A stretch of 13,227 bases of DNA from an uncultured Anaerostipes sp. (GTDB taxonomy: Bacteria > Bacillota > Clostridia > Lachnospirales > Lachnospiraceae). Below are positions 6,834 through 13,227 of this stretch, piece after piece. Position 1 is the first letter of the stretch; each line of letters opens with the position of its first letter. The translations under genes were made by a program, and so were the position numbers. The notes under the pieces were generated by a model, which worked only from the letters and a program-made list of their open reading frames with translations, ran no database searches and was not told where the DNA came from. The stretch is taken from contig CAAEIR010000374.1 in assembly GCA_900756035.1 (NCBI GenBank), positions 1 to 13,227 on the forward strand, read 5' to 3'.

Positions 6834-8060
6834 TTATGAACGGTAATCCGCATTAATGCTTACATAATCATGTGTCAAATCACATCCCCAGGCCGTTGCT
6901 TCGCTCTCACCGTTATGTACATCAATATCTGCTGTAATTTCATCTTCTGACAAGATTTTTGTCGCTTCATCCTCGGAATAGTCTGTGGCAACGCCATCTT
7001 TTACAATATCAATGACACCGGCATTACTCTTTAACCGAATATCAACTTTTTCCGGATCGAAATTCACTCCGCAGTAACCGAGTGCACACAAAATTCTTCC
7101 CCAGTTCGCATCTTTTCCGTAAATTGCCGCCTTTGTAAGACTTGATGTCACAACAGATTTACTTAAAGTCTTTGCATGTTCTTTTGTATCGGCACCTGCA
7201 ACATGAACCTCAAATAATTTTGTACATCCCTCTCCATCTGCCGCAATCTGTTTTGCCAGTGCTTCGTTGACATAAGCAAGACCCTGACGGAACGCATCAT
7301 ACGCCTGATCTTTTTTTGTGATCTTTTCATTCCCTGCCATTGCGTTTGCCAGAACAAATACCGTATCATTCGTAGAGGTATCTCCGTCAACTGAAATCAT
7401 ATTAAAAGTATCCTCAATGATCTCCTTTTGCATTTCCTGAAGAAGATTTTTCTCAATGTCGGCGTCCGTTGTAATAAAGCCAAGCATCGTTCCCATGTTC
7501 GGATGAATCATTCCTGATCCTTTGCACATACCTGCAATGGTCACAATTTTTCCGTCAATCTCTACTTCTACCGCTGCCTCTTTTGGCTTTGTGTCTGTAG
7601 TTAAGATAGCCCAGGACGCATCTTTACTGCTGTCTCTGTCTGCCTTTAACTGTAGAACCAACATTTGAATTCCTTCTTTGATCACATCCATCGGAAGCTG
7701 CTGTCCGATAACTCCGGTAGACCCTACCAAAACTTCTTCTCTGCTGATTTTCAATGCTTTTGAAACTTCTTCTGCCTCTGTCAGCACATTTTCATATCCC
7801 TGTTTTCCTGTGCAGGCATTGGCAATACCTGTATTAATCACTACTGCACGGACAGTTTCCTGTTCTTCTACAATCTTCTTTCCCCACAAAACAGGGGCAG
7901 CCTTTACGATATTTCTCGTAAAGGTACCTGCTGCCACCGCCGGCTGTTCACTGACAATCATTGCCATATCTTTATTTGTTTTTCCTTGTTTTATACCGGC
8001 CCTTAAACCAGCTGCCAGAAAGCCTTTAGGTGCCGTTACTCCACCGTCAATTATCTTCAT
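6834..8060 (-). CDS. argJ: Glutamate N-acetyltransferase (ornithine acetyltransferase)
   Basis: It transfers the acetyl group from N-acetylornithine to glutamate, releasing ornithine; bifunctional forms can also use acetyl-CoA. It has 408 residues. It is made as a precursor that cleaves itself before a conserved threonine to give alpha and beta chains. Marks seen are AAGTFTRNIVKAAPV (43-57), INTGIANACTG (75-85), STGVIGQQLPM, WAILTTDTKPK and the cleavage region KGSGMIHPNMGTMLGF (180-195). The nucleophile should be Thr191. The residue before it is Gly190 instead of the usual alanine. The C-terminus has KAAIYGKDANWGR and ends ADYRS. AAAGGA lies 7 nt before the ATG. It sits 30 bp after argC in the argCJBD order common in Firmicutes. 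Confidence 0.96.
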   Translation of the reverse strand: MKIIDGGVTAPKGFLAAGLRAGIKQGKTNKDMAMIVSEQPAVAAGTFTRNIVKAAPVLWGKKIVEEQETVRAVVINTGIANACTGKQGYENVLTEAEEVSKALKISREEVLVGSTGVIGQQLPMDVIKEGIQMLVLQLKADRDSSKDASWAILTTDTKPKEAAVEVEIDGKIVTIAGMCKGSGMIHPNMGTMLGFITTDADIEKNLLQEMQKEIIEDTFNMISVDGDTSTNDTVFVLANAMAGNEKITKKDQAYDAFRQGLAYVNEALAKQIAADGEGCTKLFEVHVAGADTKEHAKTLSKSVVTSSLTKAAIYGKDANWGRILCALGYCGVNFDPEKVDIRLKSNAGVIDIVKDGVATDYSEDEATKILSEDEITADIDVHNGESEATAWGCDLTHDYVSINADYRS

Positions 8061-8090
8061 TATTATATCCTTTCTATCGATCTGCTTCTG

Positions 8091-9131
8091 TTACGGGAAC
8101 ATTGGCACAAGCTCTAACCCCTCGGTCTCTTTTAACCCAAACATAAGATTCATATTCTGGACTGCCTGACCTGCGGCTCCTTTTACCAGATTATCCATAG
8201 CTCCCATCATAATAATACGGTTGGTTCTCTGATCAATTTTAAAATTCACATCTACATAATTGCTTCCCTCAACCCATCGTGTTTCCGGACATACATCTTT
8301 ATCAAGAACTCTGACAAAATATTCATCCTTATAATAAGAATCATAGATTGCTTTTACTTCCTCATAACTTACATCTTTCTTTAAGGACGCATAAGCTGTC
8401 ACTAAAATTCCACGATTCATCGGTACCAGATGAGGTGTGAAATTCAACAGAACCTTTTCCCCTGATGCATAACTCAACTGATCTTCGATTTCCGGTGTAT
8501 GTCTGTGGGTTGCCACTCCATATGCCTTGATATTCTCATTGACTTCGCAATACAGATTATTTACTTTGGCGCCTCTTCCTGCCCCTGAGGTTCCGGATTT
8601 AGCATCAATGATAATCGTATTGGTATCAATAATTCCTTCCTTGGCCATTGGATATATAGATAATGTAGAGCATGTCGGATAACATCCCGGATTCGCAATC
8701 AGACGGGCCTTTTTTACATCTTCTCTGTTAATTTCACACAATCCGTACACTGCTTCTTCTATAAATTCCGGACTCTGATGTTTGATTCCATACCACTCTT
8801 CATAGCGGTTTACATCTTTGATTCGGAAATCTGCGCTAAGATCAATAATCTTTACTTTAGAAAGAATCTCCTCCGATACCAGGGAACTGCACAATCCCTG
8901 AGGTGTTGCAGTAAAAATTACATCAACTCTGGATGCAAGTTCTTCCATATTATCGTCCAGACATTTATCATCTACAATTTCAAACATATTTCTGAATACT
9001 TCATAATATTTCTGATCAATATAACTTCTGGAACCGTACCATACAATTTCTGCTTCTTTATGCTGAGTCAGAATTCTTACAATCTCCTGACCTGCGTATC
9101 CTGTAGATCCAATGATTCCTGCCTTTATCAT
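8091..9131 (-). CDS. argC: N-acetyl-gamma-glutamyl-phosphate reductase
   Basis: This NADPH enzyme reduces N-acetylglutamyl phosphate to the semialdehyde. It has 346 residues. The N-terminal dinucleotide-binding loop is GIIGSTGYAGQEIVRIL (5-21). The catalytic cysteine is Cys150 in IANPGCYPT, and AKSGTSGAGRGAK and ATHRHTPEIEDQL, with the family histidine, follow. The start at 9131 has GGAG 6 nt upstream and leads straight into the first beta strand. The same frame is open to an ATG at 9194, but that would add 21 charged residues and has no ribosome site. It is the first gene of the argCJBD operon, behind a strong promoter that overlaps possible ArgR sites. Confidence 0.96.
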   Translation of the reverse strand: MIKAGIIGSTGYAGQEIVRILTQHKEAEIVWYGSRSYIDQKYYEVFRNMFEIVDDKCLDDNMEELASRVDVIFTATPQGLCSSLVSEEILSKVKIIDLSADFRIKDVNRYEEWYGIKHQSPEFIEEAVYGLCEINREDVKKARLIANPGCYPTCSTLSIYPMAKEGIIDTNTIIIDAKSGTSGAGRGAKVNNLYCEVNENIKAYGVATHRHTPEIEDQLSYASGEKVLLNFTPHLVPMNRGILVTAYASLKKDVSYEEVKAIYDSYYKDEYFVRVLDKDVCPETRWVEGSNYVDVNFKIDQRTNRIIMMGAMDNLVKGAAGQAVQNMNLMFGLKETEGLELVPMFP

Positions 9132-9237
9132 TTCTATCTCCTTCTCTTCCTTCTGTACAGGCAATCTCCGTCTGCCGCCGATATCTCGCAGCATCTAGCC
9201 GGTCATCTTACCTGATGCGGTTAAATCATTGTTCATT

Positions 9238-9266
9238 AGTATACATCTGAATCTTAAAATATGCAA
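9238..9266 (-). promoter_or_regulatory. Promoter of the argCJBD operon
   Basis: On the minus strand, -35 TTGCAT (9266-9261) and -10 TATACT (9243-9238) have a 17-bp spacer. It leaves about 100 nt of leader before argC. The -35 lies inside ATGCAA-N5-TTGCAT (9261-9277), which links it to the neighbouring ARG box. Confidence 0.65.
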
Positions 9267-9272
9267 TAGTTT

Positions 9273-9286
9273 TGCATAAATATACA
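9273..9286. promoter_or_regulatory. Candidate ArgR/AhrC ARG box at the argC promoter
   Basis: Read on the minus strand this is TGTATATTTATGCA, matching 12 of 14 positions of the ARG box core TGAATWWWWATTCA. It lies just upstream of the argC -35. ArgR binding here is inferred from the motif and from the genes; no argR gene is in the window. Confidence 0.5.
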
Positions 9287-9313
9287 TCTATTTTTTATTT
9301 TATTCATTTTTTC

Positions 9314-9327
9314 TCAAGAATTATTCA
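9314..9327. promoter_or_regulatory. Candidate second ARG box near the argG promoter
   Basis: Read on the minus strand this is TGAATAATTCTTGA, matching 12 of 14 core positions. Its centre is 41 bp (about four helical turns) from the first box and 20 bp upstream of the argG -35. Such spacing would allow one ArgR hexamer or a loop to act on both divergent promoters. This is inference; AT-rich DNA gives chance matches. Confidence 0.4.
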
Positions 9328-9346
9328 TTAAAAGGCAAAAAACCCC

Positions 9347-9375
9347 TTGCAAAAACTTACAGGATAACGTATATT
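9347..9375 (+). promoter_or_regulatory. Promoter of argG
   Basis: -35 TTGCAA (9347-9352) and -10 TATATT (9370-9375) have a 17-bp spacer. Initiation is expected near 9382, about 40 nt before the argG ATG. It diverges from the argC promoter. Confidence 0.65.
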
Positions 9376-9423
9376 AATAGGAAAGTAAGACTACATAAGA
9401 AAATTTAGGAGGAATTATTTATA

Positions 9424-10644
9424 ATGAAAGAAAAAGTCGTATTAGCATATTCCGGAGGACTTGATACAACTGCAATTATCCCTTGGTTAAAAGAACATTA
9501 TGATTATGAAGTTATCTGCTGCTGTGTAGACTGCGGACAGGAAGAAGAGTTAGACGGTCTTGAAGAAAGAGCAAAGTATTCCGGAGCATCAAAATTATAT
9601 ATTGAAGATATCACAGACGAATTTTGCGATGATTACATCATGCCTTGTGTACAGGCCGGTGCTGTTTACGAGAACAAATACCTTCTCGGAACATCTATGG
9701 CACGTCCTGGAATCGCAAAAGCATTAGTTGACGTTGCCCGCAAAGAAGGTGCAACTGCCATCTGCCACGGTGCAACAGGAAAAGGAAATGACCAGATCCG
9801 TTTTGAACTTGGTATCAAAGCTCTGGCTCCTGATCTTAAAATTATCGCTGCATGGCGTGATGATAAATGGGATATGGATTCCCGTGAATCTGAGATTGAA
9901 TACTGTAAAGCTCATGGAATTGATCTTCCATTCTCTGCTGATCAGAGTTACAGCCGTGACCGTAACCTCTGGCACATCAGCCACGAGGGATTGGAACTTG
10001 AAGATCCTGCCAATGAGCCAAACTATGACCACCTGTTAGTTTTAGGAGTATCTCCGGAAAAAGCTCCGGAAGAAGGTGAATATGTATCTATGACTTTCGA
10101 AAAAGGTATTCCTACTTCCATCAACGGCGAAGAAATGAAAGTTTCTGACATTATCCGCAAATTAAACGAATTAGGTGGAAAACATGGAGTAGGTATCGTT
10201 GATATCGTAGAAAACCGTGTTGTTGGAATGAAGTCCCGCGGTGTCTATGAGACTCCGGGTGGAACAATCTTAATGGAGGCACATGATCAGTTAGAAGAAC
10301 TGGTATTAGACCGTGCTACCATGGAAGTTAAAAAAGAAATGGGGAACAAACTGGCTCAGGTTGTCTATGAAGGAAAATGGTTTACTCCACTGCGCGAGGC
10401 AATTCAGGCATTTGTCACATCCACACAGGAATATGTAACCGGTGAAGTAAAATTCAAACTTTATAAAGGAAATATCATTAAAGCCGGAACAACTTCTCCA
10501 TATTCTTTATACAGTGAATCTCTTGCTTCCTTCACAACCGGAGATTTATATGATCATCATGACGCAGAAGGATTCATCACATTATTTGGACTTCCGCTGA
10601 AGGTTCGTGCAATGAAAATGAAAGAATTAGAAGATCAGAAATAG
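9424..10644 (+). CDS. argG: Argininosuccinate synthase
   Basis: It joins citrulline and aspartate with ATP to form argininosuccinate. It has 406 residues, the usual length. The N-type ATP pyrophosphatase loop is AYSGGLDT (8-15). GATGKGNDQIRFE (116-128) and SYSRDRNLWHISHEGLELED are the other conserved blocks, and the C-terminal KGNIIKAG and YSLYSESLASF segments are intact. The strong AGGAGG ribosome site ends 11 nt before the ATG, a little further than usual. It has its own promoter divergent from argC and is followed by the structured element rather than by argH, which lies 2.2 kb further on. Confidence 0.97.
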   Translation: MKEKVVLAYSGGLDTTAIIPWLKEHYDYEVICCCVDCGQEEELDGLEERAKYSGASKLYIEDITDEFCDDYIMPCVQAGAVYENKYLLGTSMARPGIAKALVDVARKEGATAICHGATGKGNDQIRFELGIKALAPDLKIIAAWRDDKWDMDSRESEIEYCKAHGIDLPFSADQSYSRDRNLWHISHEGLELEDPANEPNYDHLLVLGVSPEKAPEEGEYVSMTFEKGIPTSINGEEMKVSDIIRKLNELGGKHGVGIVDIVENRVVGMKSRGVYETPGGTILMEAHDQLEELVLDRATMEVKKEMGNKLAQVVYEGKWFTPLREAIQAFVTSTQEYVTGEVKFKLYKGNIIKAGTTSPYSLYSESLASFTTGDLYDHHDAEGFITLFGLPLKVRAMKMKELEDQK

Positions 10645-10650
10645 AAGAAT

Positions 10651-10723
10651 ATAAAAACCGCTCCACGTAGGATGTGACCAGATGCAGACTGCTTTCGCAG
10701 TCTGCATCTGGCGCGTAAAGCGG
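10651..10723 (-). terminator. Likely intrinsic terminator of the nitroreductase unit
   Basis: Read on the minus strand, the nested stem closes with AGCGG and runs directly into TTTTTATAT (10657 downward). That is the layout of a factor-independent terminator, with an unusually long stem and a GAAA loop. It would stop the minus-strand transcript about 70-140 nt after the nitroreductase stop codon, before it enters argG in antisense. Confidence 0.55.
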
Positions 10724-10777
10724 AGTAAGTCCCTCAAAGATTGAGGGATAGAGGAAGTTTGATGCGGACTTGTCCGC
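10651..10777. repeat. Multi-hairpin structured intergenic element
   Basis: About 125 bp is almost entirely inverted repeats. A perfect 15-bp stem (10678-10692 with 10697-10711) is capped by TTTC on the plus strand and by the stable GNRA loop GAAA on the minus strand. It is nested in an outer stem, CCGCT (10658-10662) with AGCGG (10719-10723). Next come CCCTCAA-AGA-TTGAGGG (10731-10747) and GCGGA-CTTG-TCCGC (10764-10777). In addition 10720-10732 can pair with 10766-10777 (GCGGA and AAGTCC against GGACTT and TCCGC), which excludes some of the other stems. It looks like an interspersed palindromic element or a structured RNA; copies elsewhere in the genome cannot be checked here. Confidence 0.75.
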
Positions 10778-10796
10778 TTTGTTCACATTTTTTATA
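10764..10796 (+). terminator. Possible weak terminator after argG
   Basis: On the plus strand a 5-bp GC-rich stem (GCGGA-CTTG-TCCGC) is followed by TTTG and, after 6 more bases, by TTTTTT. The T tract is broken, so efficiency is doubtful, but no better argG terminator is seen. Confidence 0.3.
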
Positions 10797-11310
10797 TTTT
10801 ATACACCCAGTTTTCTTTTCTCTCCGGAGTCTTTGGATACTCTCCATCTACATAGCCAAGTACACAATGTCCAATTCCCTCATAGTCACCTTCAATTCCA
10901 AGGGATTTTAATAATTCTTTTCCTTCTTCGGATTCAAATTCCTCTTTTGCTCTATGAATCCAACAGCTTCCGATTCCCAGAGCATGAGCCTCCAGCATCA
11001 GGTTCGCCATAACCAACGATCCGTCATAAATCGCTGTGGGTCTTGCTTTATCAGCCAGCACAACCAATACAACCGGTGCTCCGTAAAACGGATCACTATC
11101 CGTCCCCATAATATCGGCATTCCATCGGGATAATTTATCTCTGACTTCCGGATTGGTTACCGCAAGAATAATCGGTGATTGTTTCCCTCTCCCGGTAGCC
11201 GCATAAGTTCCCGCCTCTATAATCTTATCAAGAAGCTCTTCCGGTATCATCTCTGATTTAAACTTTCGAACACTTCTTCTTGTCTTTATTACATCCAACA
11301 TTTCTGCCAT
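10792..11310 (-). CDS. Nitroreductase-family FMN oxidoreductase
   Basis: This 172-residue flavoprotein has the nitroreductase fold. The N-terminal TRRSVRKFK (10-18) carries the arginines and serine that hold FMN phosphate. An AGTYAATGRGKQSP segment, DPFYGAPVVLVV (73-84), GSLVMANLMLEAHALGIGSCW (97-117) and the C-terminal LGYVDGEYPKTPERK follow. Such enzymes reduce nitroaromatics, quinones or flavins with NAD(P)H, but the natural substrate is not predictable. I set the start at 11310: AGGAGG is 9 nt upstream of it, whereas the ATG at 11319 directly abuts AGGAGG with no spacing. It lies 26 bp after the RNA methyltransferase gene and is probably co-transcribed with it. Confidence 0.9.
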   Translation of the reverse strand: MAEMLDVIKTRRSVRKFKSEMIPEELLDKIIEAGTYAATGRGKQSPIILAVTNPEVRDKLSRWNADIMGTDSDPFYGAPVVLVVLADKARPTAIYDGSLVMANLMLEAHALGIGSCWIHRAKEEFESEEGKELLKSLGIEGDYEGIGHCVLGYVDGEYPKTPERKENWVYKI

Positions 11311-11336
11311 AACTGCCATCCTCCTAAACTTATCAT

Positions 11337-12155
11337 CTATTTCTCTTTTTTGCTAAGCTGCCAGAATACTACCGCACTTGCCGCCGCTACATTTAACGAA
11401 TCCACGCCGTTGGACATAGGAATTTTCACTGTATAATCGCAGTCGGCAATGGTTTCCTCCATCAGACCATATCCTTCCGTTCCCAACACAATCGCAAGTT
11501 TTTCTTCCTCTGTAAGTCTCTGATCTGCAACAGATATTGACTCTTCATCTAATGCCATTGCAGCCATCCGAAATCCTTCTTTTTGAAGCAACGAAATCCA
11601 AGATTGATCCTTTCTTTGCTTTTTATCCAAGAAAGTCCAGGGAATTTTAAACACTGTACCCATACTGACGCGAATGGATCTTCGATAAAGAGGATCGCTG
11701 CATCCGCCTGTCAGCAAAATTCCGTCCATTCCCAGTGCTGCTGCCGAGCGGAAAATTGCTCCTACATTGGTCGGATTCATTACATTCTCTAATACTACCA
11801 GTCTTTTTGCCTGATGACAAACCTGATCCACAGTCAGCAGATCCGGACGGTACATGGCACAGAGCATACCTCTGGTCATTTTAAATCCTGTCAGCTTTGT
11901 CAGCACATCCAACTCCACAACATAAACCGGTACATCTTTACATCTCTCTATCAATACTCTTGCCGCACTATTTAGCTGTGTTTTCTCCACAAGAAAAGAT
12001 ACCGGAATACAGCCGGCATCTAATGCTGCCTCAATAACCATAGGGCTTTCTGCGATAAACAGACCCTTTTGGGGTTCATTATAGTGTAAAAGCTGACTCT
12101 CCGTACACCTTGCATAAACATCAAGTTCTGAAGCATTAAAATCTGTAATCTCCAT
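11337..12155 (-). CDS. TrmH/SpoU-family RNA 2'-O-methyltransferase
   Basis: This SAM-dependent methyltransferase has a trefoil-knot fold and probably modifies a ribose in tRNA or rRNA. It has 272 residues. The N-terminal part (1-~105) resembles an RNA-binding substrate domain. The SPOUT domain has motif 1 NPTNVGAIFRSAAALG (127-142), motif 2 IVLGTEGYGL (222-231) and motif 3 IPMSNGVDSLNVAAASAV (245-262), all intact. The exact target nucleotide is not evident. The start at 12155 has GGAGG 7 nt upstream; an ATG five codons earlier has none. A promoter with an extended -10 lies just ahead, and the nitroreductase gene follows in the same unit. Confidence 0.92.
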   Translation of the reverse strand: MEITDFNASELDVYARCTESQLLHYNEPQKGLFIAESPMVIEAALDAGCIPVSFLVEKTQLNSAARVLIERCKDVPVYVVELDVLTKLTGFKMTRGMLCAMYRPDLLTVDQVCHQAKRLVVLENVMNPTNVGAIFRSAAALGMDGILLTGGCSDPLYRRSIRVSMGTVFKIPWTFLDKKQRKDQSWISLLQKEGFRMAAMALDEESISVADQRLTEEEKLAIVLGTEGYGLMEETIADCDYTVKIPMSNGVDSLNVAAASAVVFWQLSKKEK

Positions 12156-12187
12156 TCTGTTTCCTCCCATCGCTCTTCCTATCCATT

Positions 12188-12216
12188 ACCATAACAGATC
12201 CTGAAATAGTTGTCGA
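12188..12216 (-). promoter_or_regulatory. Probable promoter of the RNA methyltransferase gene
   Basis: On the minus strand, -35 TCGACA (12216-12211) and -10 TATGGT (12193-12188) have a 17-bp spacer, with an extended TG element just before the -10. Initiation near 12181 gives a short leader. Confidence 0.5.
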
Positions 12217-12227
12217 TAGAAATCCGC

Positions 12228-12653
12228 TTAAAGGATTTTATAATGGGGTTTTTCCTCCTGAAACAGTTTATATCTCAAGTAATCATCCATTACAATCGCC
12301 ACACTTGACACGAGAAACCATAAAAAAGAATAAAACAGACAGATCTGCCCCATAAAATTATAGGGCAAATTAGAATAATCCCAAATATCCATTTTTAACC
12401 AGACATTTACAATTAAACCTGTTGTAAATTCAAGAGCCGTAATAATCAACGAGGATAAAACCATTTGGCTTACAAAACTCATTTTTATCTTTACATTTTC
12501 ATTGAGCAGACCACAGCAGAGAAAACAAGCACCACCACAGAGGAACATCGTGTAATGAGAATAACCTCGCACCAGCACTTCCAGAAAAAAATAAGCCATC
12601 CCTCCAATGGCAAATAAAATAACATGTTTTTCAATTCGATATATTTTTTCCAT
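12228..12653 (-). CDS. PF06541-type membrane protein (putative ABC transporter permease, CmpB-like)
   Basis: This 141-residue membrane protein has about four hydrophobic helices (near 10-27, 33-50, 59-82 and 101-122). Conserved patches typical of the Clostridia family annotated as putative ABC-transporter permease are YFFLEVLVRGYSHYTMFLCG (21-40), LLNEN, LEFTTGLIVN (74-83) and WDYSNLPYNFMGQICL (91-106). The family's true function is not established and no ATPase gene is adjacent. AGGTGG lies 7 nt before the ATG. A TATAAT box is present upstream (12685-12680, minus strand) but no convincing -35. A 6-bp stem (12220-12238) overlaps the stop codon and is at best a weak terminator. Family assignment is from remembered pattern, not a search. 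Confidence 0.8.
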   Translation of the reverse strand: MEKIYRIEKHVILFAIGGMAYFFLEVLVRGYSHYTMFLCGGACFLCCGLLNENVKIKMSFVSQMVLSSLIITALEFTTGLIVNVWLKMDIWDYSNLPYNFMGQICLFYSFLWFLVSSVAIVMDDYLRYKLFQEEKPHYKIL

Positions 12654-12748
12654 ATCATATCCACCTGTTTTTCATACTTATTATATTGTGGATGTTTTCA
12701 AACATTCCTATTCATATCACCAACTTTTCCTAAAAAATTAAAAATTTA

Positions 12749-12777
12749 TGGAAAAATCTCATGCTTTCGTGTAGAAT
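12749..12777 (+). promoter_or_regulatory. Promoter of argH
   Basis: -35 TGGAAA (12749-12754) and -10 TAGAAT (12772-12777) have a 17-bp spacer, giving a leader of about 34 nt. No good ARG box was seen close to it. Confidence 0.5.
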
Positions 12778-12817
12778 ATAAAAAGGAAAAATATATACAG
12801 AAAAGAGGAAATTTTTT

Positions 12818-13227
12818 ATGGCACAATTATGGGGCGGCCGTTTCACCAAAGAAACGGATCAATTAGTCTACAATTTTAACGCATCCATTTCATTTGATCA
12901 GAAGTTTTATCGACAGGATATCCGTGGAAGTATTGCCCATGTTACGATGCTTAGCAGTGTCGGAGTTTTAACTGCCGAAGAGCGAGATACAATTATCGAC
13001 GGATTGAACAGTATCTTACATGATATCGAAACCGGTACTATAGAAATCACCAGCGAATATGAAGATATTCACAGTTTCGTAGAAGCAAATTTAATCGACC
13101 GCATCGGAGATGTCGGCAAAAAACTGCACACCGGACGCAGCCGCAATGACCAGGTTGCTCTGGATATGAAACTTTATACAAGAGATGAAATTCTTGAAAT
13201 TAAACAACTGGTAAAAGATTTAATGGA
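12818..13227 (+). CDS. argH: Argininosuccinate lyase, N-terminal part (runs off right edge)
   Basis: It cleaves argininosuccinate to arginine and fumarate, the last step of the pathway. Only 136 codons are in the window. LWGGRFTKETDQLVYNFNAS (4-23), SEYEDIHSFVEANL (79-92, with a conserved active-site histidine at 85) and KKLHTGRSRNDQVALDMKLY (101-120) are diagnostic of the family. The GAGG ribosome site is 9 nt before the ATG. It has its own promoter and is separated from argG by three minus-strand genes. Confidence 0.96.
   Translation, partial: MAQLWGGRFTKETDQLVYNFNASISFDQKFYRQDIRGSIAHVTMLSSVGVLTAEERDTIIDGLNSILHDIETGTIEITSEYEDIHSFVEANLIDRIGDVGKKLHTGRSRNDQVALDMKLYTRDEILEIKQLVKDLM

Noticed and set aside
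7678..8169. 163-codon open frame on the plus strand, opposite argJ and the end of argC
   Set aside because: It is antisense to a clear, full-length argJ, has no recognisable domain and no convincing ribosome site. The composition fits a shadow frame.
9132..9194. N-terminal extension of argC to the ATG at 9194
   Set aside because: It has no ribosome site and a charged, non-conserved extension. The ATG at 9131 has a good site and begins directly at the nucleotide-binding strand.
8778..9215. 145-codon open frame on the plus strand, opposite argC
   Set aside because: It lies opposite the conserved ArgC catalytic region. The Cys/Phe/Tyr-rich product looks like reversed coding sequence, with no family match.
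10651..10777. CRISPR array or insertion-sequence end
   Set aside because: There are no repeated units with spacers, no transposase and no target duplication. The palindromes differ from one another and fit a structured element better.
12220..12238. AAATCC-N7-GGATTT as terminator of the PF06541 gene
   Set aside because: The stem is only 6 bp, AT-rich, overlaps the stop codon and has no T run after it on the minus strand.

Overview
The window looks like a chromosomal segment of a low-GC Gram-positive anaerobe, most likely a Lachnospiraceae-type Clostridia. This rests on AT-rich codon use, strong AGGAGG-type ribosome binding sites, WalRK/PhoPR-like two-component proteins, a GerMN-domain lipoprotein and the style of the arginine genes. 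The species cannot be named from sequence alone. No rRNA, tRNA, CRISPR array, transposase or phage gene was seen.

Left third (1-4148, minus strand): one compact unit read right to left as comEA, an OmpR-type response regulator, a sensor histidine kinase, a GerMN lipoprotein, then the N-terminal part of comEC, which runs off the left edge. A good sigma-A promoter lies ahead of comEA and the genes are 3 to 28 bp apart. The DNA-uptake receptor and channel genes thus flank a membrane signalling module. Regulator, kinase and GerMN lipoprotein have the same order as actinobacterial mtrA-mtrB-lpqB.

Middle (4158-10644): a small YdcZ/DUF606 membrane protein, then argD, argB, argJ and argC on the minus strand (transcribed argC-argJ-argB-argD-ydcZ-like), and argG on the plus strand. 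The 292 bp between argC and argG hold two divergent promoters and two sequences resembling ArgR/AhrC ARG boxes. ArgJ with an arginine-sensitive type of ArgB points to the cyclic (acetyl-recycling) ornithine pathway. ArgG and ArgH then take citrulline to arginine.

Right third (10645-13227): after argG comes a ~125 bp block of nested hairpins that can serve as a terminator on the minus strand. Next are a minus-strand nitroreductase, a TrmH/SpoU RNA methyltransferase and a PF06541-type membrane protein. Last is the 5' part of argH on the plus strand with its own promoter. argG and argH, often adjacent, are here split by three opposite-strand genes.

Several starts were moved from the longest open frame to the codon with a proper ribosome binding site: comEA (TTG), ydcZ-like, argC, nitroreductase and the RNA methyltransferase. 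The histidine kinase start is unresolved. No intergenic stretch exceeds 300 bp. The least ordinary parts are the signalling module inside the competence locus and the structured element after argG.
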